Shown in pieces: positions 1 to 4,984 of a DNA stretch of 5,039 nt (its first letter is position 1; every line of letters starts with the position of its first letter). The notes below the pieces were generated by a model that was not told where the DNA came from, did no database searches, and saw only the letters and a program-made list of their open reading frames with translations. The position numbers were made by a program, and so were the translations under genes. The DNA comes from Puniceicoccales bacterium (GTDB lineage Bacteria; Verrucomicrobiota; Verrucomicrobiae; Opitutales; LL51): NCBI GenBank assembly GCA_031259625.1, contig JAIRLG010000090.1, positions 1-5,039 on the forward strand. The letters are read 5' to 3'.

Positions 1-47
1 CAGAGAGCGAAATGCCCGGAAGCTCAGAGATGAGCCGCAGGAGTTTC

Positions 48-66
48 GGGCCGCGGAGGGCCGCGG
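48..66 (+). repeat. Short tandem direct repeat GGGCCGCGG x2
   Basis: The 9-mer GGGCCGCGG occurs at 48-56 and again at 58-66, separated by a single A. Each copy contains the CCGCGG palindrome. The repeat lies just outside the first long inverted repeat. Its function is unknown, and in such GC-rich DNA it may be incidental. Confidence 0.4.
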
Positions 67-126
67 GAGAGCTCCGGCGGGAGCCTTTGTATTCATGGGC
101 GCGCGCGATGGCCCGCCGCAGGGGGG

Positions 127-143
127 GGCCGCCGGAGGCGGCC
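127..143. repeat. Perfect hairpin, 7-bp stem, GGA triloop
   Basis: GGCCGCC at 127-133 pairs fully with GGCGGCC at 137-143 around the loop GGA. It is nested in the first long inverted repeat. The same size and loop style recurs downstream of recJ, where hairpins carry TCC loops, the reverse complement of GGA. There is no following T-tract, so it is not an intrinsic terminator as written. Confidence 0.6.
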
Positions 144-158
144 GCCCGCGGCGAAGGT

Positions 159-172
159 GCTCCCGCGGGAGC
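159..172. repeat. 14-bp perfect palindrome
   Basis: GCTCCCGCGGGAGC reads the same on both strands. As DNA it could bind a dimeric protein. As RNA it would need to open a central loop. It lies inside the first long inverted repeat, and I know no regulator with this exact site. Confidence 0.5.
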
Positions 173-250
173 GGGAGCGCCTACCTGGCGAAGCCAGGGG
201 CCATCGCGCGCGCTGTTTCCGCAATCTTTTCACACGCACGGTTTTCGCCG

Positions 251-273
251 CCTTTGGAGCCCCAAAGGGGCTC
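251..273. repeat. Two overlapping, mutually exclusive 7-bp hairpins
   Basis: CCTTTGG (251-257) pairs with CCAAAGG (262-268) around an AGCC loop. Alternatively, GAGCCCC (257-263) pairs with GGGGCTC (267-273) around an AAA loop. Both stems are perfect and share bases, so only one can form at a time. The first also competes with the long arm at 242-256. Confidence 0.6.
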
Positions 274-275
274 GA

Positions 276-297
276 GCCCGCGGCGAAGCCGCAGGGC
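276..297. repeat. Hairpin with GAA triloop
   Basis: GCCCGCGGC (276-284) pairs with 288-297 around GAA (285-287), with only A293 bulged. The core GGCGAAGCC is identical to the one in the first element at 187-195. It follows directly on the switchable hairpins. Confidence 0.5.
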
Positions 298-311
298 CCA
301 CCGGCGCCGGA

Positions 312-334
312 GCGAGGAAATCCCTTTTCCTCGC
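312..334. repeat. Perfect 9-bp hairpin, 5-nt loop
   Basis: GCGAGGAAA (312-320) pairs perfectly with TTTCCTCGC (326-334) around TCCCT. No T-tract follows on either strand, so a terminator role is not supported. It is the longest simple hairpin in the leader and lies about 30 bp upstream of the secDF ribosome-binding sequence. Confidence 0.55.
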
Positions 335-362
335 CCTGGTGCCGCAAAGGCGGCGAAAAAAT

Positions 363-371
363 AAAGGAAAG
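363..371 (+). promoter_or_regulatory. Purine-rich ribosome-binding sequence, oddly placed for secDF
   Basis: AAAGGAAAG is the only Shine-Dalgarno-like stretch before secDF. Counted from its AGGA (365-368), it is 20 nt from the GTG at 389, too far for ordinary direct initiation, yet only 3 nt from an ATG at 372, which is tight. An in-frame TAA at 362-364 rules out any longer secDF reading frame. Either the spacing is relaxed, or ribosomes load on the small leader ORF and pass to secDF. Confidence 0.5.
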
Positions 372-392
372 ATGAACCCAGCCCAACCGTGA
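372..392 (+). CDS. Possible 6-codon leader ORF (MNPAQP) coupled to secDF
   Basis: An ATG at 372 directly after AAAGGAAAG opens a six-codon frame ending in TGA at 390-392. Its stop overlaps the secDF GTG start as GTGA, the usual geometry for translational coupling. This would explain why the only Shine-Dalgarno-like sequence lies so far from the secDF start. Against it, the distance from AGGA to this ATG is short (3 nt), and the peptide has no recognisable regulatory codons. The frame is also the end of a longer open frame that I consider non-coding. It is plausible but unproven. Confidence 0.3.
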   Translation: MNPAQP

Positions 393-2902
393 AAAAGTCT
401 CTCTGGTCCAAGGGTATTCTCTCCCTCTTTCTCCTGCTGTGGTCCGGGCACAGCCTCTGTCCCCTGCGCTCACGGCCCTTCGACGAATTCATCCAGCACC
501 GGGCCAGGGCCGAGGGGGAGGGCTTCCAGACCCTGCTCCAACGAGCCCGGGAGGCAGTGGCGGCAGGGCACGAACCCACGCTCTACCTCGCCCTGCAGCG
601 CCTGGCCCAGGAGGAGGCGATCGACCTGGCCCGATTTTTCCCGGACATCCGGCTCGGCGACCTCAGGAACCTCGAGCGGCGCAACGGCATTCTGCTCCGC
701 GCCCTTCTGAAGGAATGCCAGAGCTCCCTGCCCCGGGGCCTCGACCTGGCCGGCGGAGTGTCCTTCGTGCTGGAGATCGACGAGCAGGCCAATACCTCCG
801 GCGCCCGGACGGAAATGCCCCTCGCCAAAGCCATCGAGATCATGTCCCGGCGCATCGACGGCCTGGGCGTGGTGGAGCCCATCCTGCGGGCCCGCGGCGA
901 GCGCCAGATCGAGATCCAGCTCCCGGGCATCTCCACCAAGGACAATCCCGAGGTCATCGACATGCTCAAGAAGCCAGCGAAGCTGGAGTTCCGCCTCGTC
1001 CACCCGCAGCAGCGTCCCGAAAGCTTCTCCGACACCCCGCCGCTGGGCTATGAACTGCTCGCCCTGGAGCGGGAAGACTCCAAGACGGGTCAGATCCAAA
1101 AGATCCCCTACTTCATTAGGCGTGTTCCAGAGATGACCGGCAAATCCGTCCAGAGCGCCCAGGTGATGATCAATGCCTACGGCGGCTACGAGATCAGCCT
1201 GAGCCTGACCGCCGAGGGTCGGGAGCGCTTCGCCGAAGTCACCCGCCGGAACGTCGGGCACCAGCTGGCCATCGTCCTCGACGGCAAGCCCTATTCGGCA
1301 CCGGTCATCCGGCAGGCCATCGAGGGCGGCCAGGCGAGCATTTCGGGGGATTTCTCCCAACGGGAGGCGATCGAGCTGAGCAATGTCCTCAACAACCCGC
1401 TGGAATTCGCCCTGCACGTGGCGGAGCTCAACGAGATCGGGCCCTCGCTGGCCGACGACGCCCGCAGCAGCTCGATCCGGGCCTCGCTGGTGGGCATCGG
1501 CATCGTCATCCTCTTCATGGCGGTCTACTACCGCTTCGCCGGCTTCCTCGCCGTCCTGGCCCTGGGCCTCAACGCTCTCCTGGTGCTGGGCATCACCGCC
1601 AACATCGGGGCCACGTTGACCCTGCCCGGCATCGCGGCGCTGATCCTGACCATCGGGATGGGGGTCGACGCCAACATCCTCATCCTGGAGCGCATTCGGG
1701 AGGAGCTGCGGCGGGGGAAACAGGCCCTGCCGGCCCTGCGGGAGGGCTACCGGCGGGTCCTCGCGACCATTCTGGACTCCAACCTGACCTCGCTGCTCAC
1801 GGCCGCAATCCTCATCTGGCTCGGCACGGGGCCGGTGCGTGGCTTCGGGGTCATCCTGGCCATCGGCCTCTTCGCCACGATGTTCTGCGCCCTTTTCAGC
1901 AGCCGCTTCCTGATGGAGCTCGGCATCGCCGCCGGTTGGAAGCGGCTCGTCCCGCCGGCCTGGATTCCGCCCACGTCCTGGGACTTCCTCCGCCTCCGCA
2001 AGCCGGCCTATATCCTGTCCTTTACCCTTCTGCTGGCCGGTTCCCTCGCCCTGCTCGTCCGCGGTGGCCGCGCCTACGGCATCGACTTCCGCGGCGGCGA
2101 TGAGGTGCTGCTGCAGTTCGACCAGAAGCTGAGCCTTCGCGAGATCCAGTCCGTGGCGGACTCGGAAGAACTGGGCGAGGTGATTCCGACCTACCAGAGC
2201 GCCATCGGCGAGACGACGGAGCTCCTGAAAATCCAAACCGAAATGGGCCAGGGCCGCCCCACCGTCCAGGCGCTGCAGAGGCACTACCCGGATGCCCAGC
2301 TCGGCCTCATCCGCGAGAGCCGCATCGGGGCCTCGGTCAGCCAATCCCTGCGTTGGAACGCCCTGCTGTCGGTGACCCTCGCCCTCGTCGGCATCCTGAT
2401 CTACATCGCCCTCCGCTTCGAAATGGGCTACGGCATCGGCGCGCTGCTGTCGACGCTCCACGATGCCTGGGTCACGCTCGGCCTGTACGTGCTGCTGGGC
2501 CGCCAGTTCTCGGCTCCGATGATCGCCGCCATCCTCATGACCCTCGGCTACACCATCAACGACAAGATCATCGTCTTCGACCGCATCCGGGAGGAGCTCC
2601 GGCTCAACCCCTTCCTCTCGCTTTACGAGGTCATCAATTTAGCCATCAACCGCACCCTATCCCGCACGCTGCTGACCAGCATCACCACGCTCCTGTCGTC
2701 CCTAACCCTGCTCTGCTTCGGCCTGGGCATCGTCCGCGACCTGGCGCTGCTCTTCAGCCTCGGCATCGTCGTCGGCACCTTCTCCTCCATCTTTATCGCC
2801 ACCCCGATTTTCTACGGCTGGCACCGGGGCGACCGGCGGCACGTGGAGGCCCACGAACTGCTCCCGAGCCAGGCGAAAATGGAAGCGGATCCCACGGCCT
2901 GA
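389..2902 (+). CDS. secDF: Fused protein translocase subunit SecDF
   Basis: This inner-membrane RND-family subunit works with SecYEG, using the proton-motive force to pull preproteins across the membrane after SecA-driven insertion. The 837 residues join SecD (about 1-525) and SecF (about 530-837), separate genes in E. coli. TM1 is near 8-27. The periplasmic P1 region carries RGLDLAGGV (116-124). TM2-TM6 lie at about 365-505, including TLPG (411-414) and GVDAN (425-429). SecF begins at WDFLRLRKPAY (531-541), with GIDFRGG (564-570) and TM8-TM12 to about 808. D427 matches E. coli SecD D519. D725 and R759 match SecF D213 and R247 with the same 34-residue spacing, so proton coupling looks intact. 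GTG is the only start possible after the in-frame TAA at 362. recJ follows after 15 bp. No yajC is visible. Confidence 0.97.
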   Translation: MKKSLWSKGILSLFLLLWSGHSLCPLRSRPFDEFIQHRARAEGEGFQTLLQRAREAVAAGHEPTLYLALQRLAQEEAIDLARFFPDIRLGDLRNLERRNGILLRALLKECQSSLPRGLDLAGGVSFVLEIDEQANTSGARTEMPLAKAIEIMSRRIDGLGVVEPILRARGERQIEIQLPGISTKDNPEVIDMLKKPAKLEFRLVHPQQRPESFSDTPPLGYELLALEREDSKTGQIQKIPYFIRRVPEMTGKSVQSAQVMINAYGGYEISLSLTAEGRERFAEVTRRNVGHQLAIVLDGKPYSAPVIRQAIEGGQASISGDFSQREAIELSNVLNNPLEFALHVAELNEIGPSLADDARSSSIRASLVGIGIVILFMAVYYRFAGFLAVLALGLNALLVLGITANIGATLTLPGIAALILTIGMGVDANILILERIREELRRGKQALPALREGYRRVLATILDSNLTSLLTAAILIWLGTGPVRGFGVILAIGLFATMFCALFSSRFLMELGIAAGWKRLVPPAWIPPTSWDFLRLRKPAYILSFTLLLAGSLALLVRGGRAYGIDFRGGDEVLLQFDQKLSLREIQSVADSEELGEVIPTYQSAIGETTELLKIQTEMGQGRPTVQALQRHYPDAQLGLIRESRIGASVSQSLRWNALLSVTLALVGILIYIALRFEMGYGIGALLSTLHDAWVTLGLYVLLGRQFSAPMIAAILMTLGYTINDKIIVFDRIREELRLNPFLSLYEVINLAINRTLSRTLLTSITTLLSSLTLLCFGLGIVRDLALLFSLGIVVGTFSSIFIATPIFYGWHRGDRRHVEAHELLPSQAKMEADPTA

Positions 2903-2903
2903 G

Positions 2904-2908
2904 AGGAG
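2904..2908 (+). promoter_or_regulatory. Shine-Dalgarno AGGAG that fixes the recJ GTG start
   Basis: AGGAG lies in the 15-bp gap after the secDF stop, nine bases before the GTG at 2918, a normal spacing. The ATG at 2911 is only two bases away, is in another frame, and opens a frame of just 11 codons, so GTG is the right start for recJ. The tight gap implies co-transcription with secDF. Confidence 0.75.
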
Positions 2909-2917
2909 CGATGGACG

Positions 2918-4642
2918 GTGGATTGGCGATGGCTGGAGGTGAGTGAGGAAGCGGCGGAAAGGCTCTACGGCCAGCGCTCCATCCACCCCATCATCGCCCG
3001 AATCCTGAGCAGCCGAGGGATTCGGACGCCGCAGGAGGCGGAGGATTTTCTCCACCCCCAGCTCTCCCAGCTGGCCGACCCTTTTGCCATCACCCACCTG
3101 CGGGAGGCAGTCCAGCTGCTGGAGCGCGCCGTCCAGGAGCGCTGGGCCCTCAGCATCATCGGCGACTACGACGTCGACGGCATCACCAGCGTCACCCTAC
3201 TCGTCCGCCTGCTCCGGCACTTCGGCCTGGAGCCGCAGTACTTCATCCCCCGGCGCTTCACCGAGGGCTACGGCATGTCGGACGAAATCGTCGAGCGCCT
3301 GCGGCGGCAATCCTCGCCGCGCCTGGTCATGGCCCTGGACTGCGGCACCAATGCGGTGGAGCAGGTACGGCGCCTGCGGGCCGACGGCATCGAGGTGCTG
3401 ATCCTGGATCACCACCAGTCCAACGACGCCCTGCCGGCGGACTGCGTCCTGGTCAATCCCCACATCTTCGACGTGGCAGCCCATCCGCCCTGGCTGTCCC
3501 TCTGCAGCGCCGGACTGGTCTTCAAGCTCATCCACGGGTTTCTAAAGCACCGGCGGGCCCAGGAGGATCCCCGGGCCCTGAGCTACCCGATCCGCCAGGA
3601 GCTGGACCTGGTCGCCATGGGCACGATCGCCGACCTCGTCCCCTTGGTGGGGGAAAACCGCATCCTGGCCCACTGCGGCCTGGGCGACTTCGCCCGCCAG
3701 CGGCGTCCGGGCCTCGAGGCACTCTGCCGCGTCGCCCAGATGCCGGAGGCCCAGGCCGCCGCGCCGGAGGACATCGCCTTCAAGCTCGGCCCACGGATCA
3801 ACGCCAGCGGTCGCCTGGCGGATGCGGTCCTGCCGGTCCAGATGCTCCTGGCCGAAAATTTCGAGGAGGCGAGGCCCCTCGCCCAGACCCTGGACGAGAT
3901 GAATGCCGAACGGCAGCGGATCGAACGGGGGATTTTGGCGGAGGCGGAGGAACTCTTTCGCCAGAGCGAGGAATTGCCCGGGATATTTTTTTCCAACCCG
4001 GGCTGGCACTCCGGCATCGTCGGCATCGTCTGCGGCAAGTTCGCCCGAGACCACCGCCGGCCCTGCGTCGTCCTCGGCGAGGAACGCGGGCTCGCCAAGG
4101 GCTCCGGCCGCAGCGTGGCGGGCTACGACCTGGTCGAAATCCTAAGCCCCTGCGCCTCCCTGCTGGAGTCCTGGGGCGGCCATCCCCTGGCGGTGGGCAT
4201 TTCCCTCAAGCCAGAAAATGTCCCGCTCTTCCAAAAGGCTTTTCAGGAATCCGTCCGGGCTTTTCGGCAAAAGCTCTCGGGCGCCGGGGACGAGCTGCTC
4301 ATCGCCCAAACCCTTTCGCTGGAGGACATCGACGGGCCCTTTCTGGCGGATCTGGAAAACCTGCGCCCCTTCGGCCAGGACAATCCGGAGCCCGTTTTCG
4401 CCCTGAAGGGGGTTCATCTGGACCGGGCGGCCGAGCCCTTCGGGAAGAACAGAAAGCACCTCCGGCTCCTCCTGAAGCGCGAGGCCCAGGCCCCGCTCCC
4501 CTGCCTCTACTGGAACGGCACCCGGCGGATCCCCCCCGCCAAGCGCCCCCTTGACCTGGCCATCCGCCTCTTCTGGGAATCCTGGCAGGGCCACCGCTCC
4601 ATCCGCAGCGAGCTCCTCGACTGGAAGCTCTCCGGCTCCTGA
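2918..4642 (+). CDS. recJ: Single-stranded-DNA-specific exonuclease RecJ
   Basis: RecJ is a cytoplasmic, metal-dependent 5'-to-3' exonuclease on single-stranded DNA. It acts in RecFOR recombination and supports mismatch and base-excision repair. The 574-residue length is typical. The DHH domain shows GDYDVDG (82-88), LDCG with D141 (140-143), the name-giving D164-H165-H166, VNPH (179-182), SLCSAG (194-199) and DLVAMGTIAD (230-239, with D239). Thus the metal-ligand set D83/D85/D87, D141, H165/H166 and D239 is present. The linker and DHHA1 domain show LGPRINASGR (290-299), GWHSGIVGI (362-370), GSGRS (395-399) and GGHPLAVG (420-427). The C-terminal OB-like region starts around PFGQDNPEPVF (484-494). 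It lies 15 bp behind secDF with its own AGGAG, so the two are probably one transcript. The secDF-recJ order is also known in Bacillota. I see no truncation or frameshift. Confidence 0.97.
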   Translation: MDWRWLEVSEEAAERLYGQRSIHPIIARILSSRGIRTPQEAEDFLHPQLSQLADPFAITHLREAVQLLERAVQERWALSIIGDYDVDGITSVTLLVRLLRHFGLEPQYFIPRRFTEGYGMSDEIVERLRRQSSPRLVMALDCGTNAVEQVRRLRADGIEVLILDHHQSNDALPADCVLVNPHIFDVAAHPPWLSLCSAGLVFKLIHGFLKHRRAQEDPRALSYPIRQELDLVAMGTIADLVPLVGENRILAHCGLGDFARQRRPGLEALCRVAQMPEAQAAAPEDIAFKLGPRINASGRLADAVLPVQMLLAENFEEARPLAQTLDEMNAERQRIERGILAEAEELFRQSEELPGIFFSNPGWHSGIVGIVCGKFARDHRRPCVVLGEERGLAKGSGRSVAGYDLVEILSPCASLLESWGGHPLAVGISLKPENVPLFQKAFQESVRAFRQKLSGAGDELLIAQTLSLEDIDGPFLADLENLRPFGQDNPEPVFALKGVHLDRAAEPFGKNRKHLRLLLKREAQAPLPCLYWNGTRRIPPAKRPLDLAIRLFWESWQGHRSIRSELLDWKLSGS

Positions 4643-4662
4643 TCCCTCTCCCCGCTCCGCCC

Positions 4663-4675
4663 TGGCCAAGGGCCA
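4663..4675 (+). terminator. Weak hairpin after recJ, possible terminator
   Basis: TGGCC (4663-4667) pairs perfectly with GGCCA (4671-4675) around AAG, 20 bp after the recJ stop. Only CTCTTCC follows, not a real T-tract, so intrinsic termination would be poor. Termination may be Rho-dependent or lie elsewhere. Confidence 0.2.
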
Positions 4676-4680
4676 CTCTT

Positions 4681-4772
4681 CCATCCCAACAGAAGACCTA
4701 GCCAAAGGCCCGAAGGCGCCCAGCCAAAGGCACTTCCATTCCAACCGAAGGCTTGGTCAAAGGCCCGAAGGC
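4681..4772. repeat. Degenerate tandem repeat, 55-bp period
   Basis: The block 4681-4717 recurs at 4736-4772 with 31 of 37 positions identical. The last 15 bases, CAAAGGCCCGAAGGC, are exact at 4703-4717 and 4758-4772. The copies also share CCATNCCAACNGAAG at their left ends. They have diverged, so the duplication is old or the unit belongs to a family. No coding role is likely because the period breaks frame. Confidence 0.7.
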
Positions 4773-4785
4773 CCACAAAAGTCCC

Positions 4786-4840
4786 AAGGCCCCCTTCAGC
4801 CGAGAACCCGAAGGCCATTTGAAGGCCCCTTTCAGCCGAG
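4786..4840. repeat. Direct repeat, 36-bp period
   Basis: AAGGCCCCCTTCAGCCGAG at 4786-4804 recurs at 4822-4840 with a single C/T difference. It directly follows the 55-bp repeat and shares its AAGGCCC words, so both may be parts of the same degenerate repeat family. Confidence 0.65.
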
Positions 4841-4892
4841 GATGGCACTCGTCCAGGTTCCGGGCTGCCGTCCTCTTCAGGCCGCCGCCTTT

Positions 4893-4927
4893 GGAAGCCT
4901 CCGGCTTCCGGCCCGCTCCGCGGGCCG
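4893..4927. repeat. Two adjacent perfect hairpins with TCC triloops
   Basis: GGAAGCC (4893-4899) pairs with GGCTTCC (4903-4909), and CGGCCCGC (4909-4916) pairs with GCGGGCCG (4920-4927). Both loops are TCC, and the stems share base 4909. The first follows the CGCCGCCTTTG core, just as the GAGCCCC hairpin does upstream of secDF at 257-273. Confidence 0.6.
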
Positions 4928-4931
4928 TGCG

Positions 4932-4971
4932 GGGGGGGGGGGGGCGCGGAGCGCCGCGCCCCCCCCCCCCC
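4932..4971. repeat. G-run/C-run fold-back, 18-bp stem
   Basis: A run of 14 G (4931-4944) is followed by CGCGG-AGCG-CCGCG and 13 C (4959-4971). Thirteen G:C pairs plus CGCGG/CCGCG form a perfect 18-bp stem with a 4-nt loop. An alternative inner fold is GGCGC/GCGCC around GGA. Homopolymers this long facing each other at a sequence end suggest polymerase or assembly artefact, though a real hairpin that stalled sequencing would look the same. Confidence 0.5.
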
Positions 4972-4984
4972 AAAGCGGCGGGCC

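Larger units (their letters stand above)
99..213. repeat. Long inverted repeat element 1 (16-bp perfect arms)
   Basis: The left arm GCGCGCGCGATGGCCC at 99-114 is the exact reverse complement of 198-213, with an 83-nt interior. Inside are three more perfect foldbacks: GGCCGCC/GGCGGCC at 127-143 with a GGA triloop; the 14-bp palindrome GCTCCCGCGGGAGC at 159-172; and CCTGGC/GCCAGG at 184-198 with a GAA triloop, whose last base overlaps the right arm. The whole looks like a multi-branched stem-loop in RNA or a cruciform in DNA. Its interior shares the 13-mer GCCCGCGGCGAAG (144-156) with element 2 (276-288). It could be a dispersed palindromic element or a structured leader. No RNA family I know fits. 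Confidence 0.75.
242..359. repeat. Long inverted repeat element 2 (15-bp perfect arms) abutting the secDF ribosome-binding region
   Basis: TTTTCGCCGCCTTTG at 242-256 is the exact reverse complement of 345-359, with an 88-nt interior. Nested inside are a switchable hairpin pair at 251-273; a 9-bp stem with one bulged A at 276-297 (GAA triloop); the 10-bp palindrome CCGGCGCCGG at 301-310; and a 9-bp stem at 312-334. A 5-bp hairpin at 341-354 competes with the right arm. The right arm ends at 359, four bases before the AAAGGAAAG sequence at 363-371, so the fold could affect secDF translation. The arm core CGCCGCCTTTG recurs in the element downstream of recJ. Confidence 0.75.
1..388. other. Gene-free, hairpin-rich leader upstream of secDF
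   Basis: I see no convincing protein gene here. Several open frames cross the stretch on both strands, but they run through palindromes, are Arg/Gly/Pro/Ala-rich, match no family I recognise, and are what GC-rich DNA gives by chance. A yajC gene, the usual partner upstream of secD, is absent. The stretch holds two successive long inverted repeats with nested hairpins (listed separately), a short direct repeat at 48-66, and a G8 run at 121-128. A less GC-rich segment at about 214-246 separates the two inverted repeats. I found no credible -35/-10 pair, so the secDF promoter is either not of the housekeeping type, not recognisable by eye, or outside the window. Confidence 0.6.
4643..4879. other. 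Gene-free, repeat-bearing region downstream of recJ
   Basis: No gene is supported here. Open frames on the minus strand exist, but they contain repeated peptide patches (AFGPL..SVGME) that come from a DNA repeat of 55 bp. That length is not a multiple of three, so the copies fall in different frames, which argues against coding. The stretch is rich in AAGGCC and CGAAGG words. No strong intrinsic terminator follows recJ. Confidence 0.55.
4880..4984. repeat. Long imperfect inverted repeat element 3, related to element 2
   Basis: The left arm 4880-4894 contains CGCCGCCTTTGG. It pairs with CCAAAGCGGCGG in 4970-4984, giving about 13 pairs with two single-base bulges. The core CGCCGCCTTTG and following GA match element 2 upstream of secDF (246-258). 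The interior carries consecutive hairpins: GGAAGCC/GGCTTCC (4893-4909, TCC loop), CGGCCCGC/GCGGGCCG (4909-4927, TCC loop), and the G/C fold-back at 4932-4971. The right arm falls in sequence that may be unreliable, so this element is less secure than elements 1 and 2. Confidence 0.5.

Noticed and set aside
242..359. Integron attC-like site or intrinsic terminator
   Set aside because: The arms lack the GTTRRRY/RYYYAAC core sites of attC, and no hairpin here is followed by a T-tract on the strand where it would terminate.
12..392. 126-codon plus-strand open frame in the leader
   Set aside because: It runs through both long inverted repeats, has Arg/Gly/Ala/Pro-rich low-complexity content, resembles neither YajC nor another family I know, and competes with other long open frames in the same GC-rich stretch.
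389..460. SecDF N-terminus as a lipoprotein signal (Cys at residue 24)
   Set aside because: The residues before the Cys (HSL) do not fit a lipobox, and SecD uses this segment as its first transmembrane helix.
470..2461. 663-codon minus-strand open frame opposite secDF
   Set aside because: It is the antisense shadow of a clearly real gene with all SecD/SecF motifs. Its length comes from GC-rich codon bias, and its Asp/Glu/Gly/Gln-rich product has no recognisable domain.
2911..2946. ATG at 2911 as a start or small gene
   Set aside because: It is only two bases from AGGAG, out of frame with recJ, and opens just 11 codons; the GTG at 2918 has proper spacing.
3986..3992. T7 run in recJ as a programmed frameshift site
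   Set aside because: The zero frame continues directly into the conserved GWHSG motif and the rest of DHHA1, so no frameshift is needed and no alternative product is apparent.
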